A stretch of DNA of 64,000 nt from [Clostridium] saccharolyticum WM1 (GTDB lineage: Bacteria > Bacillota > Clostridia > Lachnospirales > Lachnospiraceae): contig NC_014376.1 of the NCBI RefSeq assembly GCF_000144625.1, forward strand, positions 868,001 through 932,000, given 5' to 3'. The translations under genes and the position numbers were made by a program. The notes under the pieces were generated by a model. The model did not search any database and had not been told where the DNA came from. It saw only the letters and a list, made by a program, of their open reading frames with translations. Positions 27,951 through 37,554 of this stretch are shown here, one piece after another. Every line of letters starts with the position of its first letter. Position 1 is the stretch's first letter.

Positions 27951-28841
27951 TCAGGCCGGATCAGAACCAAAGATCTGCCTGCGCAGGCGGCAGCCGGTGG
28001 GAGTTGCGGCAAGGCCTCCCTCGGATGTTTCTTTTAAAGAGGAAGACATAAGGTCGCCTACCTGCTTCATTGCCAGGATCACTTCGTCTGCAGGAATAAC
28101 ACTGGTAATTCCGGCACAGGCCAGCTCTGAAGCGGTAAATGCATTGGCAACTCCCATGGCATTCCGCTTGATGCAGGGGACTTCCACCAGGCCTGCCACA
28201 GGGTCACATACCAGGCCCATGGTATTTTTGAGGGCAATGGCACAGCTGTCGGAGACCATCTGTGGCGTACCTCCGAAGATTTCCGTCAGGGCAGCCGCCG
28301 CCATGGCGGAGGCAGAACCTACCTCCGCCTGGCAACCGCCCTCTGCACCGGCGATGCTGGCGCACTTGGCAATGACCATTCCAATGGCCGATGCGGTAAA
28401 CATGGACATGATGATGTCATGTTCCGGAAGGTCAAATTCCTCCATTACGGAAATCAGGGCAGCAGGAATGACTCCGCATGAGCCTGCCGTGGGAGCCGCC
28501 ACGATCTGTCCCATACAGGAATTGTATTCCGTCACGGCAAGTGCCATGCTTATGGCATTTCCAAGGAGATGACCGTAATGGTTCTTGCCTTCCTCCACGG
28601 CTTTTTTTAATTTGGCAGCAGCGCCGCCGGAAAGCCCGCTGGAAGAGCGGAGGCTTTCATCCATTCCGTTTAAGACAGACTCCCTCATAACCGTAAAGCT
28701 GTTTTTCATATTGGCGTAAAGGGCTTCCTCGGTGGTCTCCATATCCCAGGCCTGCTGCGTTAAGACGATTTCCGATAGTTTCTTATTGGAAGAGGAAGCG
28801 GCTGAAACAAGTTCTTCCACGGATTTATATTTTAATTGCAT
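27951..28841 (-). CDS. sdaAA: L-serine dehydratase, iron-sulfur dependent, alpha subunit
   Basis: The 296-residue catalytic subunit of the two-subunit Fe-S serine dehydratase, which turns L-serine into pyruvate and ammonia. The signatures GSCGVIPA, EGGCQAEVGSASAMAAAAL and CDPVAGLVEVPCIKRNA (cluster Cys) are all present. AGGAGG precedes the start on the minus strand. It lies 14 bases after sdaAB and is in the same operon. Confidence 0.96.
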   Translation of the reverse strand: MQLKYKSVEELVSAASSSNKKLSEIVLTQQAWDMETTEEALYANMKNSFTVMRESVLNGMDESLRSSSGLSGGAAAKLKKAVEEGKNHYGHLLGNAISMALAVTEYNSCMGQIVAAPTAGSCGVIPAALISVMEEFDLPEHDIIMSMFTASAIGMVIAKCASIAGAEGGCQAEVGSASAMAAAALTEIFGGTPQMVSDSCAIALKNTMGLVCDPVAGLVEVPCIKRNAMGVANAFTASELACAGITSVIPADEVILAMKQVGDLMSSSLKETSEGGLAATPTGCRLRRQIFGSDPA

Positions 28842-28855
28842 TGGTTCCTCCTGGT

Positions 28856-29515
28856 TCAGTTCAGTTTTAACAGAATAGTATTGTATACATGAGGGATGGC
28901 CTTGATCTCACGGACTAAGGACTGGTCAAAATCAGAATCCATTTCAATGGTCATGATGGCAAGCCCGCCTTTTTCCTGCCGGTTTAAGCGGAAATTACAG
29001 ATGTTGGCCTTGCCGACAGCAACCAGGTTGGTAACATGGGCGATGATGCCGGGAAGATCCTGATGCATGACGATCAGGGTGGTGTTCTGGCCCGTAAAAT
29101 AAACCTCCATATCATTTACCTTTGTTATAACAATGTTGCCGCCTCCCACAGATGCTCCCTGAACGGTAATGCTGCTTCCATCCGCCGAAGTAAGGGTGAC
29201 CAGGGCTGTGTTTGGATGGGCATTTTCAATGGTACCGGTACGGATTGAGACGGATACCCCTTGTTCTTCCGCCGTCTCAAGGCTTGTGCGGATTCCCGGA
29301 TCCCAGGGATCCAGTTTTAAGATCCCCCCTACAATGGCCTTGTCGGTCCCATGCCCCTTAAAGGTTTTAGCAAAAGAACCGTGAAATAAGATCTCTGCCT
29401 TTGCCACCGGAGCGCCTAAAAGCAGGGCGGCCGTTTTGCCGATACGGGCGGCTCCTGCCGTATGGGAGCTGGAAGGCCCGATCATAACTGGGCCGATAAT
29501 ATCAAATACATTCAT
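28856..29515 (-). CDS. sdaAB: L-serine dehydratase, beta subunit
   Basis: The 219-residue partner subunit: the SDH beta domain (FDIIGPVMIGPSSSHTAGAARIG at the start, HGSFAKTFKGHGTDKAIVGG) and a C-terminal ACT domain (about 145-219, LIVMHQDLPGIIAHVTNLVAVGKANI) that may sense serine. First gene of the sdaAB-sdaAA pair. GGAGAATTGAT precedes the ATG. Confidence 0.96.
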   Translation of the reverse strand: MNVFDIIGPVMIGPSSSHTAGAARIGKTAALLLGAPVAKAEILFHGSFAKTFKGHGTDKAIVGGILKLDPWDPGIRTSLETAEEQGVSVSIRTGTIENAHPNTALVTLTSADGSSITVQGASVGGGNIVITKVNDMEVYFTGQNTTLIVMHQDLPGIIAHVTNLVAVGKANICNFRLNRQEKGGLAIMTIEMDSDFDQSLVREIKAIPHVYNTILLKLN

Positions 29516-29553
29516 ATCAATTCTCCAATTCCGGGTATTGTTCGATCCTTCGT

Positions 29554-30351
29554 TTACAGAGGCTTAAATTCCGGCTTCCTTCTATAAAATTCCGTATAAT
29601 AGGAAAAACCGCATTGCTTTAAAAGCTCTCTTGCTGCTTGAAAATCTGCGCCTATATCCTCCGGTATGTGGGCATCAGAACCGATGGTTATGATCTCACC
29701 TCCTAATTCCCTATAGCGCATCAAGATCCTGTCACATGGGTTGGGCTGGCCGATCCCTTTTCGAAGACCGGCTGTGTTGCATTCAATTCCTTTTCCCCGT
29801 TCAATGACCGCTCTTAAAATTTGGTCAAGTATGTCCCGGTACGCTTCATAGCTGTAATATGCGGCTTTGTTGGGACCATAACGGACAATGTAGTCGATGT
29901 GGCCTGCCACGTCGTAGGTATTTAAATTTTTTACATTATCCAGTGTGGCCTGGAAATACTGAAGATATGCTTCCTGTTCCCCTCTGCCCTCAAAAAATTC
30001 CGGATAAGCAGGATCTTTTCGATTGATAAAATGGGTGGAGCCGATAACAAAATCAAAGGGATGGCTTGAAAGCAGCTCATGGTAATACTTTTTTAAATGG
30101 GGCTGAAGTCCCAGTTCGATCCCGATCCGGAGGTCGATCCGGTCCTTGTATTCTTCTCTCAGGGCGGACATCGTATTAAAGTATTTGTCCGTCGGAAGGG
30201 TAAAATCAATGACAGAGTCCACATCATAATCATGATGGTCCGTAACACAAAGGGAAGTCATTGAAAGGTTAATGGCCTGTTCCAGCTGAGCCCGCATGGG
30301 GGTGTTGGAATCACCTGAAAAATCTGTGTGAAAATGATAATCTGGCAGCAT
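29554..30351 (-). CDS. PHP-domain histidinol-phosphatase (HisJ/HisK type)
   Basis: A 265-residue PHP phosphoesterase. The metal ligands are seen in DYHFHTDFSGDS, VTDHHDYD, a Glu near residue 79, GSTHF near 106, GHIDY near 153 and IGSDAHIPED near 223. This is the pattern of HisJ, which dephosphorylates histidinol phosphate. No his genes are near, so the role in histidine synthesis is inferred from family only. It lies 38 bases upstream of sdaAB on the same strand and may be co-transcribed. Confidence 0.85.
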   Translation of the reverse strand: MLPDYHFHTDFSGDSNTPMRAQLEQAINLSMTSLCVTDHHDYDVDSVIDFTLPTDKYFNTMSALREEYKDRIDLRIGIELGLQPHLKKYYHELLSSHPFDFVIGSTHFINRKDPAYPEFFEGRGEQEAYLQYFQATLDNVKNLNTYDVAGHIDYIVRYGPNKAAYYSYEAYRDILDQILRAVIERGKGIECNTAGLRKGIGQPNPCDRILMRYRELGGEIITIGSDAHIPEDIGADFQAARELLKQCGFSYYTEFYRRKPEFKPL

Positions 30352-30573
30352 GAGGTTCTCCTTTCAAAAATTAAATCCATTATAATCAATCGAGGGGAGA
30401 AAAGCAACGCAGTGAAGGGGCGGTTTTACCTAAATTTCACCAAAATTTTACATAATTTATAAAAAGCGTTGAAAAAGAGATTCTGCCTATGCTATATTTT
30501 AAACGGTGCGCCTGTGCAGAACGTCCGGCGTACCGGAATAAAACCATGTTCAGTGGTTATAAGGAGGTTATAC

Positions 30574-32244
30574 ATGTCTATAAATGACATATCGAGTTTG
30601 TTTGGCTTTATGGGTGGACTGGGAATGTTCCTGTATGGCATGAATACCATGGCAGACGGTATGCAAAAGAGCGCAGGAAGCCGGATGAGCCGTTTTCTGG
30701 GGATGCTCACAAACAACCGTTTCCTGGCAGTGATCCTGGGGGCACTTATAACGGCCATCATCCAGAGCAGCGGAGCGACCACGGTTATGGTGGTAGGCTT
30801 TGTAAGTGCGGGAGTGCTTAATCTGACCCAGGCGGTGGGCGTTATTATGGGAGCCAACATCGGTACCACCATTACAGCCTGGATCGTATCCATGAATCAA
30901 CTGGGTGATGCATTTTCCATATTGCAGCCTTCCTTTTCCGCCCCTCTTTTCATTGGAATCGGTGCAGTTCTTCTGTTATTTGGAAATAAGCAGAGGGCGA
31001 AAACCATAGGGGAGATCCTGGTGGGGCTTGGGATGCTGTTTGTTGGCCTTGATTTTATGTCGGGAGCCATCTCCCCCTATACGGATGCCCCTGTTTTTTC
31101 CGAGGCATTCCGGCTTTTGGGAAGGAATCCCTTACTGGGCATGCTCATCGGAGCCCTGGTAACGGCTCTGCTCCAAAGCTCTTCTGCATCGGTGGGCATT
31201 CTTCAGACCCTTGCCATGAACGGAGTGGTGACTACCAATGCCGCTATTTTTATCACCTTGGGACAGAACATCGGTTCCTGCGTCACCGCACTTATTTCCA
31301 GCATCGGCGGTTCCAGAACCGCAAAGCGGGCGGCAGTGATCCACTTGTCCTTTAATGTGATGGGGGCCCTTATTTTCGGCATTGGCTCTATTGTCCTTTT
31401 TATGGCTGCTCCGGCATTGGCTGCCCATAACATTACAGCGGTCCAGATTTCCATATTCCATACATTCTTTAACCTGACCAATACCTGTCTGCTGTTCCCA
31501 TTTGCAAAGCAGCTGGTTCATTTTTCCGGATTTGTGATTCCGGAGAGTAAAACCGGCGATTTAGAAACGGCAGGGGAAGAAGCTGTGACCATGAAGCACC
31601 TGGATGAGAGAATTTTTGAGTCCCCGGCATTTGCGGTGGAAACAGCCGCAATGGAAGTCGTACATATGGGACAGATCACCCTGGATAATGTAAAGCGGGC
31701 CATGGATGCGGTTCTCACGAAAAATGAGGAAGAGACGAGAGAAGTGTATAAAACAGAGAAGACGATCAATAATATGGAAAAGATGCTGATCGAATATCTG
31801 GTCAAAATCAACAATTTATCCCTGACGGAGGAGCAAAAACTGGTAGTCAACAACTTATTTTACAGCGTCAATGATATCGAACGGGTGGGAGATCATGCGG
31901 AAAACCTTGCGGAGCAGGCGGAATACATGATCCGGCATGAAATCAGCTTTTCCGATACAGGTGCTTCTGATTTAAAGATCATCTGTGAGGCGGCTTACCA
32001 ATCCTTTTTCCATTCCATAGAAGCCAGAAGAAAAGGGGACATGGAGGAGGTCCGGAAGGTGAACCAGTGTGAGGATGAGGTGGATCTTTTGGAAGAGGAG
32101 CTGAGAGAAAAGCATATTGAACGGCTTTCCACAGGGGAATGCAATACATCGTCAGGGGTTGTGTTCCTGGAGCTTATCAGTAATCTGGAACGAATTTCCG
32201 ACCATTCCTATAATCTGGCCAGCTATGTGAAGAATGAGATTTAG
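30574..32244 (+). CDS. Na/Pi cotransporter family protein with PhoU-like tail
   Basis: A 556-residue protein. Two inverted transport repeats carry the family motifs AIIQSSGATT (about residue 64) and ALLQSSSASVG (about 200), with about eight membrane segments, followed by a PhoU-like helical domain (350-556). It is expected to import or export phosphate with Na+. ATG 30574 follows AAGGAGG; the longer frame from 30469 has no support. It is alone on the plus strand before gap. Confidence 0.92.
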   Translation: MSINDISSLFGFMGGLGMFLYGMNTMADGMQKSAGSRMSRFLGMLTNNRFLAVILGALITAIIQSSGATTVMVVGFVSAGVLNLTQAVGVIMGANIGTTITAWIVSMNQLGDAFSILQPSFSAPLFIGIGAVLLLFGNKQRAKTIGEILVGLGMLFVGLDFMSGAISPYTDAPVFSEAFRLLGRNPLLGMLIGALVTALLQSSSASVGILQTLAMNGVVTTNAAIFITLGQNIGSCVTALISSIGGSRTAKRAAVIHLSFNVMGALIFGIGSIVLFMAAPALAAHNITAVQISIFHTFFNLTNTCLLFPFAKQLVHFSGFVIPESKTGDLETAGEEAVTMKHLDERIFESPAFAVETAAMEVVHMGQITLDNVKRAMDAVLTKNEEETREVYKTEKTINNMEKMLIEYLVKINNLSLTEEQKLVVNNLFYSVNDIERVGDHAENLAEQAEYMIRHEISFSDTGASDLKIICEAAYQSFFHSIEARRKGDMEEVRKVNQCEDEVDLLEEELREKHIERLSTGECNTSSGVVFLELISNLERISDHSYNLASYVKNEI

Positions 32245-32275
32245 GGTAAGGGCATAATATAAAATAAAAAAGGAC

Positions 32276-32304
32276 TTGCTATTTACTGGAATATTAGGTA
32301 AAAT
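32276..32304 (+). promoter_or_regulatory. gap promoter
   Basis: TTGCTA at 32276-32281, a 17-base spacer and TAAAAT at 32299-32304, 61 bases before the gap start codon. Confidence 0.6.
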
Positions 32305-32313
32305 AAAGGGTAG

Positions 32314-32331
32314 TTGATTATTATTTAACAA
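32314..32331 (+). promoter_or_regulatory. Probable Rex operator at the gap promoter
   Basis: TTGATTA-TTAT-TTAACAA fits the Rex consensus TTGTTAA-N4-TTAACAA at 12 of 14 fixed positions, with a perfect right half. It begins 9 bases after the -10, covering the transcription start, a position suited to repression. Rex itself is encoded at 14315-14983. Confidence 0.6.
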
Positions 32332-32365
32332 TCAAATTAATTTTATTCTTAGGAGGAATTGAATT

Positions 32366-33397
32366 ATGGCAGTAAAAGTGGCGATTAATGGTTTCGGCCG
32401 TATTGGCCGTCTTGCATTCAGACAGATGTTTGGCGCAGAAGGCTATGAAGTAGTAGCTATTAACGATTTAACAGATCCAAAGATGTTAGCGCATTTATTA
32501 AAATACGACACTGCACAGGGCGGATACGCTGGATACTATGGTGAGGGGATTCACACCGTAGAGGCTTCCGAGGACTCCATTACTGTAGATGGAAAGACAA
32601 TTAGAATTTATGCCCAGGCAAAGGCTGCTGAGCTTCCATGGGGAGAGATCGGTGTTGATGTAGTTCTTGAGTGTACAGGATTCTATTGCTCCAAGGATAA
32701 GGCCCAGGCTCACATTGATGCAGGTGCTAAGAAGGTGGTTATTTCCGCTCCGGCTGGTAATGATCTTCCAACCGTTGTTTACAGTGTAAACGAGAATATC
32801 TTAACCGCTGATGACAAGATCATCTCTGCTGCTTCCTGTACAACAAACTGCCTGGCTCCTATGGCAAAAGCTCTTAACGATTATGCACCGATCCAGTCCG
32901 GTATCATGAGCACCATCCATGCTTACACAGGAGATCAGATGATTCTTGACGGACCTCACAGAAAAGGCGACTTAAGAAGAGCAAGAGCAGGCGCAGCCAA
33001 CATCGTTCCCAACTCTACCGGTGCGGCAAAGGCAATCGGTCTGGTTATTCCGGAATTAAACGGCAAGTTAATCGGTTCCGCACAGCGTGTTCCGGTTCCC
33101 ACAGGCTCTACCACCATCTTAACCGCAGTTGTTAAGGGTGCAGACGTCACCAAGGAAGGCATCAACGCAGCTATGAAGGCAGCATCAAGCGATTCCTTCG
33201 GATACAATACAGATGAGATCGTTTCCTCTGATGTTGTTGGCATGAGATTCGGTTCCTTATTTGATGCTACTCAGACCATGGTTTCCAAGATCGGCGATGA
33301 TTTATATCAGGTTCAGGTTGTTTCATGGTATGATAATGAGAATTCCTATACAAGCCAGATGGTTCGTACCATTAAGTACTTTGCTGAATTAGGCTAA
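32366..33397 (+). CDS. gap: Glyceraldehyde-3-phosphate dehydrogenase, type I
   Basis: The glycolytic NAD-dependent enzyme. 343 residues with [17 protein letters not shown] at the start, catalytic Cys in [12 protein letters not shown] near residue 157, [14 protein letters not shown] near 190, [18 protein letters not shown] near 208 and [16 protein letters not shown] near the end. AGGAGG precedes the ATG. First gene of gap-pgk-tpiA; a hairpin lies after it. A Rex-type operator suggests NADH control. Confidence 0.98.
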   Translation: MAVKVAINGFGRIGRLAFRQMFGAEGYEVVAINDLTDPKMLAHLLKYDTAQGGYAGYYGEGIHTVEASEDSITVDGKTIRIYAQAKAAELPWGEIGVDVVLECTGFYCSKDKAQAHIDAGAKKVVISAPAGNDLPTVVYSVNENILTADDKIISAASCTTNCLAPMAKALNDYAPIQSGIMSTIHAYTGDQMILDGPHRKGDLRRARAGAANIVPNSTGAAKAIGLVIPELNGKLIGSAQRVPVPTGSTTILTAVVKGADVTKEGINAAMKAASSDSFGYNTDEIVSSDVVGMRFGSLFDATQTMVSKIGDDLYQVQVVSWYDNENSYTSQMVRTIKYFAELG

Positions 33398-33405
33398 TGA
33401 TCCAC

Positions 33406-33437
33406 AAAGGGTCCGGTCGTTATGGACCGGACCCTTT
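33406..33437 (+). terminator. Intercistronic hairpin gap/pgk
   Basis: AAAGGGTCCGGTC pairs perfectly with GACCGGACCCTTT (13 bp, 6-base loop); only a short T-run follows. It could be a leaky terminator or a processing/stability element that lifts gap over pgk. Confidence 0.7.
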
Positions 33438-33487
33438 ATCTCTATAAATGTATGAAAGAACAGTAAACCTGAAAGGAGCATTGAAAT

Positions 33488-34699
33488 ATGCTTAATAAGA
33501 AAACAGTTGATGATTTATCCGGGTTACAGGGAAAGAAAGTTTTAGTAAGATGTGATTTCAACGTGCCGTTAAAAGAAGGTGTGATTCAGAACTTTAACCG
33601 TATCGACGGAGCCGTTCCTACGATCAAGAAATTACTGGATCAGGGTGCAAAAGTGATCCTCTGCTCCCACCTTGGAAAACCAAAGGGCGAACCTCTTCCC
33701 GAGATGTCACTGGAGCCGGTAGCTCCCGCTTTAAGCGAAAGACTTGGGGTGGAAGTGAAATTTGTAAACGATCCGAAGGTAACAGGTTCTGAGACCAGAA
33801 AGGTTGCCGGGGAATTAAAGGATGGGGAAGTTCTGCTGCTTCAAAACACCCGCTACAGAGCCGAAGAGACAAAGTACGGCAAGGATGAGAATGCAGAAGA
33901 GTATGCGAAAGAGCTGGCATCCCTTTGTGACGGTATTTTCGTAAACGATGCTTTTGGCACCGCTCACAGAGCTCATTGCTCGAATGTAGGTGTTACCAAA
34001 TATACCACCACCAATGTGGTAGGCTACCTGATGGAAAAAGAAATCAAATTCCTGGGTCAGGCAGTGGAGAATCCGGTACGTCCTTTCGTGGCAATCCTGG
34101 GTGGGGCAAAGGTTTCCGATAAGATCAACGTGATCAATAACCTCCTTGATAAGGTTGATACCTTAATCATCGGCGGCGGTATGGCTTATACCTTTGAAAA
34201 GGCTCAGGGCAAGGAAATCGGAAATTCCTTATGTGAAGAGGATAAGCTTGATTATGCGTTGGAGATGATCAAGAAGGCGAAAGACAAGGGAGTAAACCTT
34301 TTGCTTCCGGTAGATAACGTGGAAGGCCTGGAGTTTTCCAATGATACGGAAAGAAAAGTCGTTGAGGTCATAGACGCAGGCTGGTCAGGATTTGATATCG
34401 GACCGAAAACCATTGAGCTTTTCAAGGCCGCGTTAAAGGATGCCAAGACCGTTGTTTGGAACGGACCGATGGGCGTATTTGAATTTTCCAATTTTGCTGA
34501 GGGTACTTTGGAAGTTTGCCGTGCAGTTGCAGAGCTTTCTGATGCCACAACGGTAATCGGAGGCGGCGACTCTGTCAATGCGGTAAAGAGACTTGGTTTT
34601 GCTGACAAGATGACTCATATCTCCACAGGCGGAGGCGCTTCTCTTGAATTCCTGGAAGGCAAGGAGCTGCCAGGTGTGGCTGCTGCAGACAATAAATAA
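33488..34699 (+). CDS. pgk: Phosphoglycerate kinase
   Basis: Makes ATP from 1,3-bisphosphoglycerate in glycolysis. 403 residues, full length: [13 protein letters not shown] near residue 15, HLGKPKG near 60, [10 protein letters not shown] near 160, [14 protein letters not shown] near 200 and a C-terminal GGGDSVNAV...[14 protein letters not shown] nucleotide region. AAAGGAGC precedes the ATG. It lies 90 bases after gap, with a hairpin between. Confidence 0.98.
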   Translation: MLNKKTVDDLSGLQGKKVLVRCDFNVPLKEGVIQNFNRIDGAVPTIKKLLDQGAKVILCSHLGKPKGEPLPEMSLEPVAPALSERLGVEVKFVNDPKVTGSETRKVAGELKDGEVLLLQNTRYRAEETKYGKDENAEEYAKELASLCDGIFVNDAFGTAHRAHCSNVGVTKYTTTNVVGYLMEKEIKFLGQAVENPVRPFVAILGGAKVSDKINVINNLLDKVDTLIIGGGMAYTFEKAQGKEIGNSLCEEDKLDYALEMIKKAKDKGVNLLLPVDNVEGLEFSNDTERKVVEVIDAGWSGFDIGPKTIELFKAALKDAKTVVWNGPMGVFEFSNFAEGTLEVCRAVAELSDATTVIGGGDSVNAVKRLGFADKMTHISTGGGASLEFLEGKELPGVAAADNK

Positions 34700-34739
34700 A
34701 AGGAAGTCTTCATAATGTAAATCCGTTAGAGAGGATATC

Positions 34740-34768
34740 GGCCCGGACAAAGAAAGACTGTCCGGGCC
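34740..34768 (+). terminator. Intercistronic hairpin pgk/tpiA
   Basis: GGCCCGGACA pairs with TGTCCGGGCC (10 bp) around a 9-base loop; no strong T-run, so partial termination or stabilisation is likely. Confidence 0.65.
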
Positions 34769-34825
34769 TTGAAAGACAGGAGATTCCGGTCTTTTGAATG
34801 ACGAACATAAAGGAAGGTTGATACT

Positions 34826-35578
34826 ATGTCCAGAAAGAAAATTATAGCAGGTAACTGGAAAATGAATATGACTCCCTCTGAGGCTGTGGAGCTGGTGAAC
34901 ACCTTAAAGCCTTTGGTGGCAAATGATGATGTAGACGTTGTTTTCTGTGTCCCGGCTATTGACATCATACCAGCTATGGAAGCTGCGAAAGGAACCAATA
35001 TCCATATCGGTGCTGAAAACATGTATTACGAGGATAAGGGGGCTTATACCGGAGAGATTTCTCCTGCCATGTTAAAGGATGCAGGTGTAAACTATGTGGT
35101 GATCGGCCATTCCGAGAGAAGGGAATATTTTGCTGAAACAGATGAAACGGTGAACAAAAAAGTTCTCAAGGCATTTGAATACGGCATTACTCCCATTGTT
35201 TGCTGCGGAGAATCCCTGACTCAGAGAGAACAGGGAATCACCCTTGACTGGATCCGCCAGCAGATTAAGATCGCTTTCTTAGGTATTCCGGCAGAGAATG
35301 CGGCAAAAGCAGTTATCGCTTATGAACCGATCTGGGCCATTGGCACCGGAAAAGTGGCGACTACGGAGCAGGCCCAGGAGGTTTGCAGTGCAATCCGCTC
35401 ATGCATCTTAGAAATCTATGACGAAGCTACCGCCGAAGCCATCCGCATTCAGTACGGCGGTTCCGTATCTGCTGCAAGCGCTCCGGAGCTGTTTGCACAG
35501 CCTGATATTGACGGCGGCCTGGTTGGCGGGGCATCCTTAAAGCCTGAGTTTGGTAAAATTGTAAACTACAACAAATAA
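34826..35578 (+). CDS. tpiA: Triosephosphate isomerase
   Basis: Interconverts dihydroxyacetone phosphate and glyceraldehyde-3-phosphate. 250 residues with the catalytic Lys in AGNWKMN (residue 13 region), His in [11 protein letters not shown] near 95, Glu in [12 protein letters not shown] near 168 and the phosphate loop GGLVGGASL near 232. AAGGAAGG precedes the ATG. Follows pgk after 126 bases including a hairpin. Confidence 0.98.
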   Translation: MSRKKIIAGNWKMNMTPSEAVELVNTLKPLVANDDVDVVFCVPAIDIIPAMEAAKGTNIHIGAENMYYEDKGAYTGEISPAMLKDAGVNYVVIGHSERREYFAETDETVNKKVLKAFEYGITPIVCCGESLTQREQGITLDWIRQQIKIAFLGIPAENAAKAVIAYEPIWAIGTGKVATTEQAQEVCSAIRSCILEIYDEATAEAIRIQYGGSVSAASAPELFAQPDIDGGLVGGASLKPEFGKIVNYNK

Positions 35579-35585
35579 GCAGATA

Positions 35586-35631
35586 AAAGCTGCTGCCTCC
35601 TTTTCTTATCCGGTAGGGGGCGGCAGCTTTT
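35586..35631 (+). terminator. Terminator after tpiA
   Basis: AAGCTGCTGCCTCC pairs with GGGGGCGGCAGCTT over about 13 bp (one mismatch), followed by TTTTT. It ends the gap-pgk-tpiA unit. Confidence 0.85.
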
Positions 35632-35685
35632 TCCGACAGGAAGAAAACGAGGGAAAAGTCCTGTTTTTATTTCATCATTCACCGG

Positions 35686-35714
35686 TTGCAAGAAATGTGC
35701 AAATCATGTAAAAT
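35686..35714 (+). promoter_or_regulatory. gpmI promoter
   Basis: TTGCAA at 35686-35691, a 17-base spacer and TAAAAT at 35709-35714, about 115 bases before the start codon. Confidence 0.55.
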
Positions 35715-35828
35715 ATGATTTGTGAGACAATGATTTCCATAAGATTTCCCACACTTTGGGGCATGATGATAAATTTCCAGGATGCTACCATTACAATAGA
35801 ATGTAAAAGAGATAAAGGAGAACTAGTT

Positions 35829-37367
35829 ATGAGCAGAAAACCGGTTGTATTAATGATACTTGATGGTTATGGATTAAATGATAACTGCGACCATAACGCT
35901 GTTTGTGAAGGCAAGACCCCTATCATGGACCAGCTTATGAGCCAGTGTCCTTTTGTCAAGGGAAACGCCAGCGGACTGGCAGTAGGTCTTCCTGACGGAC
36001 AGATGGGCAACTCAGAGGTAGGACATCTGAATATGGGAGCAGGACGCATCGTATATCAGGAACTTACCAGAATTACAAAGTCCATTGAAGACGGCGATTT
36101 TTTTGAGGTGGCAGGATTTTTACAGGCAGTGGAAAACTGCAAGAAAACCGGGTCAGCTCTTCATATGTGGGGCCTTGTATCAGACGGCGGGGTGCACAGC
36201 CACAATACCCATATTTACGGCCTTTTAGAGCTGGCAAAGAGAAAAGGCCTTGATAAGGTTTATGTTCATTGCTTCCTGGACGGACGTGATACGCCTCCCG
36301 CTTCTGGAAAGAACTTCGTGGAAGCGCTGGAAGAAAAGATGAAAGAGCTTGGCACAGGGAAAGTGGCGTCTGTCATGGGCCGCTACTATGCCATGGACCG
36401 GGATAACCGCTGGGACCGTGTGGAACGGGCATATAATGCTCTGACAAAGGGCGAAGGAAACCATGGGGATTCGGCTACAGCCGGAATCCAGGCTTCCTAT
36501 GACAAAGAGATTTATGATGAATTTGTGGAGCCTTTTGTTGTGACGGAGGATGGAAAACCGGTTGCTACCGTAAAGGACGGCGACTCCGTGATCTTCTTTA
36601 ACTTCCGTCCTGACCGGGCAAGAGAGATTACACGAGCCTTCTGCGATGATGAGTTTAAGGGATTCGGAAGAGAAAAACGCCTGGAGCTGACCTATGTATG
36701 CTTTACGGATTACGATGAAACCATTCATAACAAACTGGTCGCCTTTAAGAAAGAAAGCATTGCAAACACCTTCGGCGAATTTTTGGCTCAGAATGACCTG
36801 ACCCAGGCCAGGATTGCGGAAACGGAAAAATATGCCCATGTAACCTTTTTCTTTAACGGCGGCGTGGAAGAGCCTAATAAGGGGGAGGACAGGATCCTGG
36901 TTCCGTCTCCAAAGGTAGCCACTTATGACCTCCAGCCTGAGATGAGCGCCCCCATGGTATGCGATAAGCTGGTGGAGGCCATTCAATCCGGTAAATATGA
37001 TGTAATCATCGTGAACTTTGCAAATCCGGATATGGTTGGCCATACGGGTATTGAGGCTGCAGCCATCAAGGCCATTGAGACGGTGGATGCATGTGTTGGA
37101 AGAACCGTAGAAGCCATCAGGGAAGCCGATGGAATGCTGTTTATCTGTGCGGATCATGGTAATGCGGAGCAGCTACTGGATTATGAGACAGGAGAACCCT
37201 TTACTGCCCATACCACCAACCCGGTTCCGTTTATCCTGGTAAATGCAGATCCAGCCTATCAGCTGAGAGAAGGCGGATGCCTGGCTGATATCGCTCCCAC
37301 CCTCATCCAACTTATGGGATTAAAACAGCCGGAAGAGATGACAGGAAGATCGTTACTTGTGAAATAA
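35829..37367 (+). CDS. gpmI: 2,3-bisphosphoglycerate-independent phosphoglycerate mutase
   Basis: The Mn-dependent glycolytic mutase. 512 residues: [13 protein letters not shown] near 5-17 (metal Asp), the phospho-Ser in [13 protein letters not shown] near 62, [11 protein letters not shown] near 150, [10 protein letters not shown] near 260, and [11 protein letters not shown] near 440. ATG 35829 follows AAAGGAG; the longer frame from 35715 crosses the promoter region. It has its own promoter, apart from gap-pgk-tpiA. Enolase is not in the window. Confidence 0.98.
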   Translation: MSRKPVVLMILDGYGLNDNCDHNAVCEGKTPIMDQLMSQCPFVKGNASGLAVGLPDGQMGNSEVGHLNMGAGRIVYQELTRITKSIEDGDFFEVAGFLQAVENCKKTGSALHMWGLVSDGGVHSHNTHIYGLLELAKRKGLDKVYVHCFLDGRDTPPASGKNFVEALEEKMKELGTGKVASVMGRYYAMDRDNRWDRVERAYNALTKGEGNHGDSATAGIQASYDKEIYDEFVEPFVVTEDGKPVATVKDGDSVIFFNFRPDRAREITRAFCDDEFKGFGREKRLELTYVCFTDYDETIHNKLVAFKKESIANTFGEFLAQNDLTQARIAETEKYAHVTFFFNGGVEEPNKGEDRILVPSPKVATYDLQPEMSAPMVCDKLVEAIQSGKYDVIIVNFANPDMVGHTGIEAAAIKAIETVDACVGRTVEAIREADGMLFICADHGNAEQLLDYETGEPFTAHTTNPVPFILVNADPAYQLREGGCLADIAPTLIQLMGLKQPEEMTGRSLLVK

Positions 37368-37380
37368 ATAATGCCAAAGC

Positions 37381-37423
37381 AATAAGAGCTTTCCGGTGAC
37401 AGCACTGGAAGGTTCTTATTTTT
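37381..37423 (+). terminator. Terminator after gpmI
   Basis: AATAAGAGCTTTCC and GGAAGGTTCTTATT pair with small mismatches, followed by TTTG. Confidence 0.75.
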
Positions 37424-37554
37424 GTTGTCTTTGCACAAAAGACATGATAATTTTATGTAAACTAGAAAATTAAATGCATCCTTATTCGTTTTATGCTTCC
37501 ATTTCTTATGAAAATACGATAGAATAGAGAAAGATATCTTAGGAAGGGTTTCAG

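Noticed and set aside
27997..28572. 191-codon plus-strand frame
   Set aside because: Opposite sdaAA, which has all catalytic motifs.
36225..37157. 310-codon minus-strand frame
   Set aside because: It lies fully opposite gpmI, with no ribosome site and shadow-like composition.
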